Below are positions 22,127 to 34,300 of a stretch of 64,000 nucleotides of DNA, piece after piece. The DNA comes from Mercenaria mercenaria (lineage: Eukaryota; Mollusca; Bivalvia; Venerida; Veneridae). Location of the stretch: assembly GCF_021730395.1 (NCBI RefSeq), contig NC_069376.1, positions 18,757,001 through 18,821,000 of the forward strand, given 5' to 3'. Position numbers and translations under genes: made by a program. How positions within the stretch are numbered: the stretch's first letter is position 1; each line of letters starts with the position of its first letter. The notes beneath the pieces were generated by a model, which saw only the letters and a list, made by a program, of their open reading frames with translations, was not told where the DNA came from and ran no database searches.

Positions 22127-25012
22127 CAAGCTTGAGCTTATACCTTCAAGTAGATAAAGCAATATCAAAATATGACTTTATAAACTAATTAATACAAACT
22201 AAACATTCAGCGAACAACAATTCAAAAGCAGCTGGCTGACAGTGATTCCTAGATTACATTCAAGAAATTAAAACATAAGTTAATTTATATCTGAACTCTC
22301 CTTAAACTAAATAATGTTACAGTAAGCATAAATCTGCAAATGAAAAAACAATGTTTAAAACTTGCTTCACACTGAACACAAGCAGCTGACCAAAAGCGTA
22401 GAGTAACCCTGCAGAACTGAACTTATGACAGCTAGTTCAAGTGTTTAATATGGGTTTCTATTATTAACAGTACATCAGTCTATGTATTGGTTTTCATTTA
22501 ACCTTTACCGTTGTTCCTACGTACTGGCTACCTGTCTGCAAATTATTGAGATTACCCATAAAGACAAATAACTTTAGACATACTTCTTTCGACAAATCAC
22601 AACGAAGACCTCTGTCTAACGCAAGGTTTGCACCCAATTGGTTTTCCGAGAAAACATTACCACTTGATACAAATATTGTGCACTATCTACAAAACTAACA
22701 ACAGGCACTTTACTGAAATGGCCAAGTTACATTGCCGGCAACCAAGGTCAGTTAAATATCGCTTAGCACAAAATTAACATTTTCATACCCTCTTTAGTAA
22801 ATTTATAAAACTCATTAGCTGGCTATCTTCAATGATCTTAGTCCAAATCACAGGACGTTTCGGGACAGCGTGATAATTTTTTGACTGTTGCTGCGATTCA
22901 CAGTCCTGTCATGTCCAAATTTATTCTGCATATTTCTGTTAGGAAAAGCATAAAATTATCTCGATGACATTTTTTGAATGTATATTTTGTGTTTTGTTTT
23001 TGAAATTTCGTGTCATCGGCAGTCTGCTGTGTACTGAAACCAGTGTCAGGGTAAATATCTTTTCACACATGTTCACATCATTCATATTTCCAAAGACTTA
23101 GGTCTCTTATTCAAAATTATGTTATATTCAACCTATCTGAAGTTTGGCGCTTGAAGATTCTATATGAATATTAATGTTTAATTTATTGTAATCAGTAAGT
23201 ATTTCATGTCTTTTTTAATGTTTACTTTTTCCTAACTGCAAAACACAGATATGGATAAGGCTTAGAGGGATGACAGCTATAAAATATCAAATCATAAAAT
23301 AAGCCAAATAGTAAGGCTGCAATGATCTTGACCGTACTGCAACTAGTGTTGAGAATAATTTTCCATGCAAGTGTGCAGCTGATGGTGTGACTCACAGCGA
23401 GACCTGACAAATTTGCTCTACAAAGAAACAGACTGTTGCTGGAACTGTTGTTGATGATGATCATAAATTTATCAAAAAATAATTGACGACATGGAAAACT
23501 AGAAGATTATCTTTCTATCTTTTCAATTTCATCAAGGAGAACAGTAATACAAGTACATTTTTACAGCCCAAAGGTGTTAAATACCGTATGTGCTGCTGTA
23601 TGAATATATAACTGTATGTTCAACTGCCTATATCAAACCCTGACGCTCGGAAACCAATCTCAATTTTTTTTTATCATCATGCGATGGCTTTGTTTTCGAA
23701 CTCCCGCTGTCAACCTAGCTGTCGCTGCTATTCTTGAATTATGTCAAAAAGAAGACGGACAGTTAGTTGGCATACAGGCAACACATTATTACCTGGTTGA
23801 ATTGGAAACATTTTCCATTTGATGTGTAAACTTCTGTCTTGAAAATTTTCGTTTTCCCAATATGGCGGATAAAGCGCTACCTATGACGATTGTAAGGGGA
23901 GGTTAATCCCGTTTTGGTGCGGCTATATCCCGTAGCCGCAACGTTCTGTATCCGATTACTGTATCGGACACGGGTGCCTAATTTATGCAAGTAATGATGC
24001 AAAATGTGACGTAATGAAGCGTAAATGGGAGAACTGGGCGTAATGTATATATATCTTGGTTATTAATTGTTATAATGGAAGGAAAAAAGATTTTACAGCA
24101 CTAAATTATTAAACATTAATAGCCTAAAACTGTTATAACTCACATAAAATTAGAAACTTAATTACACATATATATAACACCTGCTGTTATCTTATCATGA
24201 AGTTTAAAACATAGCTATGAGTGCTATCTATATAATGTGTTTTATCATACACGAAAATAATATTTCTCATCATTTGTGATGGAAAATATGTTAGATCTGG
24301 AACCTGGTTAGATGCAATAAGACATGTCACTCTGCAAGTATTTTAGTTCTGATATAAACTTCAATGCACAAGGCCGACTATCGATAGAATTATGTAAGAT
24401 ATTTTCATTACATATCATGAATGGTAGGATAGGTAAAGATAAAGATATTGGTAACTTTACATACACATCAACAAATGGCTATAGTGTTATAGGTTATTGT
24501 ATGTTTTCAAGGGTTATTGAAACCTAATAAATAATTTCTGTGTAGCTGAAAGAGGAGAATCTGCACATTTTCCAATAACAGTCAAATTAAACCTAACAGT
24601 TATGACAGATAAAAAAGAGAACAATTTTTATATAAAACAGACTATTTATAAGTTAAACTGTACACATAAACTGTAGTTCGAAAATAAAGCTGAGGCCGGA
24701 GATATTCTCAAAGGATGTACTGAACAAGCTTTTATTATATACCTATATAAATTCTGTAAAAAATCGGCTTGTATTCACAATTAAATATGAACAGACAGAC
24801 AAAAGTTCCGTATTGTACCTTTTAAATTCCGTATTGTATGCTGCCGGACTATTTTCATTAATATGCATGACCTGACACAGTTCTATAAATAGCGCACATA
24901 TAAACTTCACTAATTAAGTTTCATTTAATATCGATACATATTGAAGATTTCGTTCAAGAACAAAACAAGAATCAAAATGGTATAGTTATATAATAAAAGG
25001 GTCATTATAACA
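22127..25012. other. no supported gene; possible promoter area of Argonaute
   Basis: No exon-like stretch with homology. Around 23855-23960 the DNA becomes more CpG-rich and contains CCAATATGGCGGAT, a YY1-like motif often found near transcription starts, plus a GGCTATATCCCGTAGCC hairpin. A promoter here is a guess. Confidence 0.3.
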
Positions 25013-25168
25013 GTAGCTGGATCTGGGACTTTGTATTCGGCTCTCGTGGATTTTGCAAGGTAGGATCACACTCGGCGCTTGCGCGCCTCGTGAGATCCGA
25101 TCTGGCAAAATCCACTCGAGCCGAATACTGCATCCCAGATCAAGCTACTGTTATAATAACCCTATTAT
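25013..25168. repeat. foldback palindrome, ~155 bp
   Basis: ATAACAGTAGCTGGATCTGG, TATTCGGCTC and GTGGATTTTGC are mirrored by GCAAAATCCACTCGAGCCG and CCCAGATCAAGCTACTGTTAT around a GC-rich loop. Confidence 0.75.
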
Positions 25169-25487
25169 ATATGAAATAGATGACCCAAAGAATAATATTA
25201 ATGTAAATTGTTATCATAATCTTTGGGCAATGTAAATGTAAAATTTTCAACCATATGACGCGTGATATTCTGACGAATGAAATGATACAACACGCCGCCT
25301 GTCGTATATTACACATTGTAACACTTTTAAGATTTTCTTTTTAAATAAACAAAGAAGAATTTTATCGTGTATTGTTTTCTCGATTAAAACACGTTTCGCA
25401 AAATGACCTACTTTTGGTAATGCGTCTACGGATTCCAGATTAGTACCCCTTCCTGGTGTAATCCGAACGTGTTAGAATGGAAATAAA

Positions 25488-25626
25488 TTCTAGTTTTGCG
25501 TGCTTTGTTGAAAAATAAAAACACGTTTGTTTTCGTCCAGATGCCTTCGGTCTTCGTGATTAGATTACTACGCATCTGAACTCAAAACCGTGTTTTATTT
25601 GCCAACAATGCACGCAAAACTAAAAT
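25488..25626. repeat. foldback palindrome, ~139 bp
   Basis: CTAGTTTTGCGTGCTTTGTTG on the left is mirrored by CAACAATGCACGCAAAACTA on the right; the CGCATCTGAACTC block recurs in the palindrome at 44698-44858. Confidence 0.7.
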
Positions 25627-25770
25627 CTATTTCCTAAATAAACTAAATTTAGTAAGTGTACTAAAGTTACAACTTTAAAGCTTGTTTAAAGCTAAACGTT
25701 GCATAACTGAATATTTAAAAATATCCAGTGTTTCAATCACCTACTATCAGGATTAATTTAACTATAATAC

Positions 25771-26505
25771 TTGCATGGTATGGCCACCATTTGCTTGGAT
25801 ACATGCCCAGTATTTGCTGCGCATGGGCAAGACGTAATTTTGACAAATGACCAGAGTAACATGGTTCCACTTCTCCAAGACAAACTGTTCCAGTTGCTTC
25901 AGATTCCGTGGAGCTTTTCTTCTGACAGCCTTACTGACTACATCCCAGATATGAGGTCCGGTGAACGGGATGACATTGGCAGATCATTTACCCTGTTTGT
26001 AGCTAGAACAGTCGCTGTGCGACGTGCGGTGTGGCAAGGTGCCCCATCCTGCATCAATCGCATGCCCCTATTATATCTCTACATCACTCATCTTTTTCGG
26101 TAAATTCGTACACGACCTGTATACGTACGGCCCCAAAACGGATAACTGAAATGGAAATGCCGTCAACGTGAAAAAATAACAACTCGGATATTTCCGCGCA
26201 TTTCGTGGAAATTTAATGACGTTGAGATAGAATGTATTTATTTATTAGTTTTTTTCCCGCGTTTTATGCTAGAATAACGTTAGCGCATTTTTATTTCGTG
26301 TTATAACATTTGCAGAATCCCTCTGTATCGTTGGTACCCTCGCCCTACGGGCTCGGGCACCAACCAATCCCTCGGGATTCTGCAAACGTTATAATACAAA
26401 ACACATGCGTTATCCCTACAAATAAACACTTACAACATTGTAACTTGCACCACCTTCTATGAGACCAATCGCTCTTGCTCTTTCCTGGATTAATATTTTC
26501 GCCAT
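25771..26505 (-). pseudogene. Tc1/mariner transposase remnant interrupted by a foldback element
   Basis: On the minus strand an ATG at 26505 opens MAKILIQERARAIGLIEGGA, the N-terminal helix-turn-helix of a Tc1-type transposase, up to about 26434. The central part is lost. From about 26060 down to 25771 the catalytic C-terminal region can be read across a frameshift: MQDGAPCHTARRTATVLA, NRVNDLPMSSRSPDL, then KAPRNLKQLEQFVLEKWN. Asp of QDGAP and SPDL are the usual Tc1 landmarks. A 145-bp palindrome (26268-26412) sits in the gap. Not functional. Confidence 0.8.
26268..26412. repeat. foldback palindrome inserted in the Tc1 remnant
   Basis: TATAACATTTGCAGAATCCC is mirrored by GGGATTCTGCAAACGTTATA, with loop ACCCTCGCCCTACGGGCTCG. 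A second family member lies at 44898-45046. Confidence 0.75.
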
Positions 26506-27088
26506 TTTATAATATCAGGCAACTTTCCTAATAATTGCTTCAAATGTTCACTAATTTAACCGTTTATATTTTTAATCTATTAATTAGTAATTTTAAAGAC
26601 AGTTATTACTTACCAGTCAGCACAAGTTTCACGTGCACCGCGCCTCACCTAAAAACGATTTCACGGAAGAATAAAGCAATTACACGAGCAATTAAACAGT
26701 TTTTTATCGGTGTTATTTATTTATATTTATTATTTATAATTATTTATTTTTATTCATCGATCTCTGAAATTGTTTTGAATAAGATTTCAGTGTCAGTTTC
26801 AGTTTTATGATTGCATATCCATATGTTATGTTTCAGTGTGATTTTCCTACATATCTGCGATATGCCACATGTTTAATTGTAAAGCGCCCTTGAACGTATA
26901 TTTCATATGAAAAGGGCGCTCAACAAATCTGGTATAATAATAATAAGACATTTACAACTGTTACACGATTCCTGTCCATAGTTTTTGCTGTAAGAAAACT
27001 CTATATTTCAACAAATATTTACTTAGCTATTTAAACTCGTCCAAACTTTGAAATTAAAAGTGTTAATATTGTTATATTATATTATACA

Positions 27089-27209
27089 ATAAAGCACTTA
27101 CTGAATGGCTCGCCGGCCAATAGTTATAACTATTGGCCCTCGGACTTTCGGACTTTGGGCAATAGTTTTGATTATTGACCGACAAATACTTCAGTAAGTG
27201 TAGGATAAA
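27089..27209. repeat. foldback palindrome, ~120 bp
   Basis: AGCACTTACTGAATGGCTCG and CCAATAGTTATAACTATTGGC on the left are mirrored by GGGCAATAGTTTTGATTATTG and CTTCAGTAAGTGTAGG on the right. Confidence 0.65.
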
Positions 27210-28378
27210 ATATAATAGAAAATAAAAATAAAACACAATTCATGAGAGCGTAAAAATAGTAATGATAAATAAACGAGATAGCACAATGTGCACGTAAAAG
27301 GAGGGGGGGGGGGGGGGGGGGGGGGGGAAATCTGAGCAACATGTCAATTTCGTAGTCATATTGTACAAAAAGATATTACTATGGAAATGAAGGAAATCAA
27401 ACAAAAAATAACTCACACGATGAGCAGTTTCTGTATCGTGTCGAGACAAAGTAAGATCTTCTAATTGTCAAGTTTTTAAGCACTTCGGCGCAAAACTTCT
27501 ATAGCTTATATTCTGCCGAAAGAAAAAAAAGTTTATGCACTAGTTATTATATGTTTACCTGATCAAAAATATGTTAATAAAGAGATTTAAAAAATATCTG
27601 GAATAAAAAAAAATGCAACTTTCGATCTAGAAAAAAAAATTAATATGTAAAAAGTTTTTTTTTTATTTCAATTACAGCTCACATTAGAAAAATGTGTATA
27701 TTTCGTTGTCATCAGATATAATTAGACCTTGAAACTACCCGACATTAGCTACATAGACTTCTGCGTTTCTATTTTTAGCATATCAGCTAGGTGGCATTAA
27801 TATTAATGAAGTCTAAAACATAGTTCACTCGTGTCATTTTAATTTCAAGATCAAATTCTGATTTGTGTATCTATTTTCCCATCGATAAAGCCAGTCAATA
27901 AATTGATTAATCGATTTGCAAACAATTAACAACTTTTTAACACTTTAATGGGATAATCTCCGAGTTGATAGGTTTGAAAACAATCTCTGCAAACACATTT
28001 GCTCAAAATGTGCTCAAGGATGTCAAAAATACCGTTTATTCAAGTATGACAATAAGAAATGTTAAAGATTTCACAAAAATGCACGGGCAAATCGTTTTAC
28101 TATATTGAATAATAGTGAGCGAATTATGTCAAATGTTGAGAACCAGAATTGAGAAGTTCTTTGCTAAAGAAGGTTGGTAAAGCTGTTTGAGCTTTTGGAG
28201 AAATTTAGAGAGATCTGAAAAGAAATATATATTTTACGAATTAGTGCTATATTTTAATGTATTTAAATCGTTTATGTACACAAAGCTTGGCTCGAAGTGA
28301 ACACTAACTAAAGCAAGAGTTTTGAGATATTTCTAGAATATAGTTCTTGTGTCAGAGAAAATTCAAAAAACGTGAACT

Positions 28379-31300
28379 ATGAAACGAAAGTTGGAGGACG
28401 CCAACGACGTGTTTCTCCAGAATCCAACTAAAATGTTGCCGACGGTTGCAGGAACATGTTCCAAGAACATTGTTTATCAGGTTGTCGGAACGTCGCCGGA
28501 ACAGATCGGACGGCCGATACTGGCATCCACGCCGCAGGGAGTTTCTGACGTTGGCAGACGGCAATGTACATTACCAACAGCACGCAGGTGAGAAGCATTT
28601 CTTTTGCTTAGTTTTACCATTAAAATTGTACAAGAACTTAAAGTAGCCAAAGAAACAGTATTTTATATTTAGGGATCTGAAATTTTAAATTTGATGTCTG
28701 CCTTTTTTACAACTTTCGGTGATATTTTTCAGTCAAATGTTTAATTTAACGTTCGGCGGAGAGTTATTGTCGCTTTGTCGGCATAACCTATAACAGTATA
28801 TAAGTTTGTGATATAACTGGTAAATATATGCAGACTGGGCGTATCAGTCAGCAGGTCTAGAGTATCGATGCTTTTAAAACATTCTGTCAGTTCAATATTT
28901 GGACATCCCATAGATTTCCCAATTGTAAATATATGAAATCTCTTGAAATTATAATCTAAAGACGTAAAAAAATCCCAGTAATCTTTGTATATGAACACAG
29001 TGTCATGTTAGAAACAGAATTTTGAAAAATCGAAGGTCACCATGCTTGATCAGGAGTTATCTACCATTTTTTGTGTATTTCTGTTTTTAACTATATACAA
29101 AGCTTTAACAAATTCTATTATTTGGAAATTTTTCCCCATCTCTCATACAAGAAAGTGTCTTTAATTAACTCAGAATATACGATTTACAGGCTGTAGGCTT
29201 TATGTCAGGCTGTATGTATAAATGACGACACTTTGTGCTTTACGGCAGATATGGGTGACTTTGAATTTTCGAAAATGTGATAAAAAATTAAAGTGATCGA
29301 AAGACAGATTCAACATTTCGTCGAGAAACTGAACAAAGGGTACTGCCTCTTTCTTGACAAAATGTTTAATATCTCTCTAGCCTTTTAACATGTTTTAAGG
29401 AACTACCTGCCTTAACATGCTTAAGCAGTCAGATTGTACCGCTCCAATGGCTAACCGCTTGATAAAGGTTTAACTGCTCTAAAGTGATTTTAGATGTACT
29501 CTTTCGAAATATCTCCAGCCGTTTCAGCCTAAGAATAAAATAAATTACTAAAATAAGTCAATGAGTTATTTCAGTTGCTGTGGCGGTGGAGGTATAGTGT
29601 CAATACAGGATATACCCGCACACATAATTAGCATTAAATTTAAACCTAGATAAATCATTTGTATTTCATTTTTGTTGTATTCAATGAACGCCAAGTATAG
29701 AATAATACCAGGAATCTAACGTTTTGTAAATTACTTGAAATTTGAGCCGCACTATGAGAAAACCAAACCAACAACGCAGTCTGGTCAGGATCCATGTTGT
29801 TCGCATTCAAAGCCTATTGCAATGATTAGAGAAACCGTTAACGAACAGCATGGATCCTGACCAGACTGCGCGGATGCGCAGGATGGTCTTGATCCATGCT
29901 GGTCGCAAATGCACTATGTTGGTTTTCTCATTGCGCGGCTCATTTATCATTTCGATAAGGCCATATGAGATTGAAGCGTTAATGAAATAGAAATTGAATG
30001 AAGCCTAGGATCACGTTTTGGAACCGTATGCATATTGTGCACTGTATTAAAAATTGGGAAAAATTCTAAATCTTCTGTAATTTCGTTTACAGTCATGGAC
30101 ACGTAGGCCCACTATATATATACAGCCAGATTTTAAAGTAAAATTATAATCATGTTAAATAATTCTTCATATACGGAAAATTTTAATTCGAATGTAAAAT
30201 AGCAACTTTTGCCGTCACGCGTCATGTCAGTGTCATGTATTTTTTTATTTCAGAATTCCGACGACTACCTTACAGTCGAATCCGGCAGCCGACAACGAAC
30301 TCCGTCACGTGATTGACAACTTTGTCAGTGTCTATGAACAACTTGACATGACCGATAACCCGGATGTAAAACCCAACTACAGTTATTCGGAACTGGCTTA
30401 CCTTGCCATGCTAAGATCACCAAACTTCTGCCTGCCTATAGGACAAATATACAGGTTAGTATATGTTGTTTTATCGTGCAAATGTAACTGATACTTATTT
30501 CATTTTTAAGCGGGACTTTTCGAAGAAAAAGTCACTGAGAGCTATTGCACTCACCCAAGCGTCGGCGTCGGCGTCGCTGTCCCTGTTGGTTAAAGTCTTT
30601 GATAATGTCAAGTATCTATGTTACTATCAAAGCTATTGACTTCAAACTTAAAATAGTTATTTAACATCAAAGTATACACCATGAGAAACAATCACCATAA
30701 CCCTGATTTGAACTTTGACAGAGTTATGCCCCTTTTTAATTTAGAATTGTTTGGTAAAAGTTTTTGATAAAGTCAAATATTTCCGTTACTATCAAAGCTT
30801 TTGACTTGAAACTGAAAATATTTATTTACTATCAAAGTCTACACCAGGAGAAACAATCCCAATAACTCTGAATTGAATTTTTACAGAGTTATCCCCCTTT
30901 AAAATTAGATATTTTTTTTGGTTAAAGTTTCATAAAGTTTTTTTTTCTGGCAAAGCTCTAATTCAGAGTCAAGCAATGAGAAAAGTCGAGCGTGTTGTCT
31001 TGCGGACTGCTCTTGATATATGTACAATCATTAAACACGCATTACGCATTACATAGAAAACTAGTATTAGTGACATGATTCAACTTTTTTAATTATAAAT
31101 CATACATAGTTTAAGATACTGGAAAATCGTTGTTTTTGTTATTGTTATGCAGAAACTAGAAACTAGTTGTAATTTAGTTATCCAAGACAAAGCAAATTCT
31201 ACCCTATTTTAAAAATAAATGTAATATATGTTCTCATGGCAACCGAAATTCAAAGCAACTCATGAACCATGAGAGGACAATGGTTTATAATTAAAAATAT

Positions 31301-34300
31301 TAATACACTTGTGAAGAAACCAAAAATACACAGTTACGTTATTTTTCGGAAAAGGTAATTTCAAACAGTCTCTAAATATTCAAACACATGATAAAATTTA
31401 ATGATATAGATACAATGTAATTTTGTGGCATAAATGTCAAGCAATGTATACGTCATGCATGACGGCGTCATACTGATTTCATGACGTTCTTGACGTCATA
31501 TCATGTTTCTAAACACGTTCGATGACTTATGTATTGTCATTCAACTTGAAAAAGTAAAGATAACAATTGAAAGGCAAAAGAATGTTTTTCTTTTTTAGCT
31601 CATCTGATTTTTTGAAAAAAAATGATGAGTTATTGTCATCACTTGAGCGGTTGTCGGCGTCGGCGTCGGCGTCGGCGTCTGCGTCGGCGTTGCCTGGTTA
31701 AGTTTTATGTTTAGGTCAGCTTTTCTCCTAAACTATCAAAGCTATTGCTTTGAAACTTGGAATACTTGTTCACCATCATAAGCTGACCCTGTATAGCAAG
31801 AAACAGAACTCCATCTCGCTTTTGCAAGATTTATGGCCCCTTTTGTACTTAGAAAATACCAGATTTCTTGGTTAAGTTTTATGTTTAGGTCAACTTTTCT
31901 CCTAAACTATCAAAGCTATTGCTTTGAAACTTGGAATACTTGTTCACCATCATAAGCAGACCCTGTACATCAAGAAACATAACTCCATCTTGCTTTTTGC
32001 AAGATTTATGGCCCCTTTTGTACTTAGAAAATATCAGATTTCTTGGTTAAGTTTTATGTTTAGGTCAACTTTTCTCCTAAACTATCAAAGCTATTGCTTT
32101 GAAACTTGGAATACTTGTTCACCATCATAAGCAGACCCTGTACATCAAGAAACATAACTCCGTCTTGCTTTTTGCAAGATTTATTGCCCCTTTTGGACTT
32201 AGAAACTTTTTTTTTTATGGTTAAGTTTTATGTTTAGGTCAGCTTTTATCCTAAACTATCAAAGCTATTGCTTTGAAACTTGCAACACTTGTTCACCATC
32301 ATAAGTTGACCCTGTACAGCAAGAAACATAACTCCATCCTGCTTTTTGCAAGATTTATGGCCCCTTTTGGACTTAGAAAATATCAGATTTCTTGGTTAAG
32401 TTTTATGTTTAGGTCAACTTTTCTCCTAAACTATCAAAGCTATTGCTTTGAAACTTGGAATACTTGTTCACCATCATAAGCAGACCCTGTACATCAAGAA
32501 ACATAACTCCATCTTGCTTTTTGCAAGATTTATTGCCCCTTTTGGACTTAGAAACTTTTTTTTTTATGGTTAAGTTTTATGTTTAGGTCAGCTTTTATCC
32601 TAAACTATCAAAGCTATTGCTTTAAAACTTGCAACACTTGTTCACCATCATAAGCTGACCCTGTACAGCAAGCAACATAACTCCATCCGGCTTTTTGCAA
32701 TAATTATTGCCCCTTTTGGACTTAGAAAATCATTTTCTTGGTTGAGTATTATGTTTAAGTCAACTTTTCTCATAAACTATCAAAGCTATTGCTTTAAAAC
32801 TTGCAACAGTTTTTCACCATCATAAGTGGACACTGAACATTAAGAAACATAACTCTATCCTGCTTTTTGCAAGAATGATGGCCCTTTTTAGACTTAGAAA
32901 ATCATGGGTAGGACAATATTTCTATTACACAAAAAAATCAGATGAGCGTCAGCACCCGCAAGGCGGTGCTCTTGTTAATAAATATTTTGATATCTTAACT
33001 TAGATTTCTTTTTCATGGAACCGCTCATTATTATAATATTTTCTTTTAACGTCAGAACCTTTGATTAGATTTTGCATTTGATGTAACTGCCCACGATTTC
33101 GACCCACGTCCATTTACATCAGCTAAAATGTCAAACTCCGCCGTTACATGTCTGAAGTACTGTTGAAAAACGGCGTTAAACCCAAAACAAACAAAAAATG
33201 TCAAACATATTGTTTATGTGTAAAACGTGTCGATTAAAATCATCATTTCTAATTTTTCCGTGTTTAGGTAACACCGACAGATAGAGATCTTTCGACAACG
33301 TTCTAGCTTTTACCATTCGAGCATTTTTTTCAAATTCGGGCGGGTAGCCGGATTGAACCACTGTCCGACCTCATGTTAGTTTTGCCTCAGATGATAGTCA
33401 CTCTATATCATGTTTCGGTTTAGTTACAGTTTTAAAGAGAAGAAAGTCTGTTGTATTTTTTGTATGTATTTGTTTTTATATTTGCATTTGAATATCACCA
33501 AAAAACTACCCAAAATGCACGAACTATCTTTTTCTTCATATTACTTTCATTTTCAGCTACATACAAAGTCGGTTCAAGTTCTTCAAAAACTCTACTCGAA
33601 AACACTGGAAGAATGCAGTGAGACATAGCCTCGCGAAAACTTTGTGTTTCTCCAAAATACAAGTTGGTAAGTCACATTATTATTTAGATTTATTCAAGGT
33701 AATGGAAACCGTAACGATAATCGGCATTTTCCGCTCAATTCCGTAGTCCCCGATCTCAGCATTTTTTGTTTATAGCTCATCTGATTTTTTTTGGTAAAAA
33801 ATGAGTTATTGACACCACTTGATCGTCGTCGGCGCCGGCGTAGATGTTGCCGGCGTAGATGTTCCCTGGTTAAGTTTTATGTTAAGGTCAGCTTTTTTCC
33901 TAAATTATCAAAGATATTGCTTTAAACTTGCAACACTTATTCACTATCAATAGCTGACTCTGTACAGCAAGACACATAACTCCATCCTGCTTTTTGCAAG
34001 AATTATGGCCCCTTTTGGACTTAAGAATATATCAGATTTCTTGGTTAAGTTTTATGTTTAGGTCAAATTTTCTCCTAATTCATCAAAGGTGTTGCTTTAA
34101 AACTTGGAGCAGTTATTTGCAGCAACTTCCGTAACTCTACATTGCATGAATTATTGCCCCTTTTGGACATAGAAAATCATGGGTATGACAATATTTCTAT
34201 TATATAGAGACAAAAGAATCGGATGAGCTTTTATTTTGTCAGATTATGCCACTATTTAACTTAGAATTTCAAGTTAAACTTTTGCATGTATGCATTTTTC

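Noticed and set aside
23862-23891. ATGGCGGATAAAGCGCTACC...ATT|GTAAGG on the plus strand, resembling a first coding exon (MADKALPMTI).
   Set aside because: No matching downstream plus-strand exon before the FOX gene; CAATATGGCGG is also a common YY1 motif, so chance or promoter use is more likely.
31924-32479. Repeated plus-strand ORFs of 68 codons (starting MKL, with LLFARFMAPF), also present on the minus strand at 14956-15683.
   Set aside because: They follow the ~175-bp units of the pearl-like element exactly and have no independent conservation or start context.
31598-32975. Regularly spaced repeats, considered as a CRISPR-like array.
   Set aside because: The units are contiguous 175-bp repeats without unique spacers, in an intron of a eukaryotic gene.
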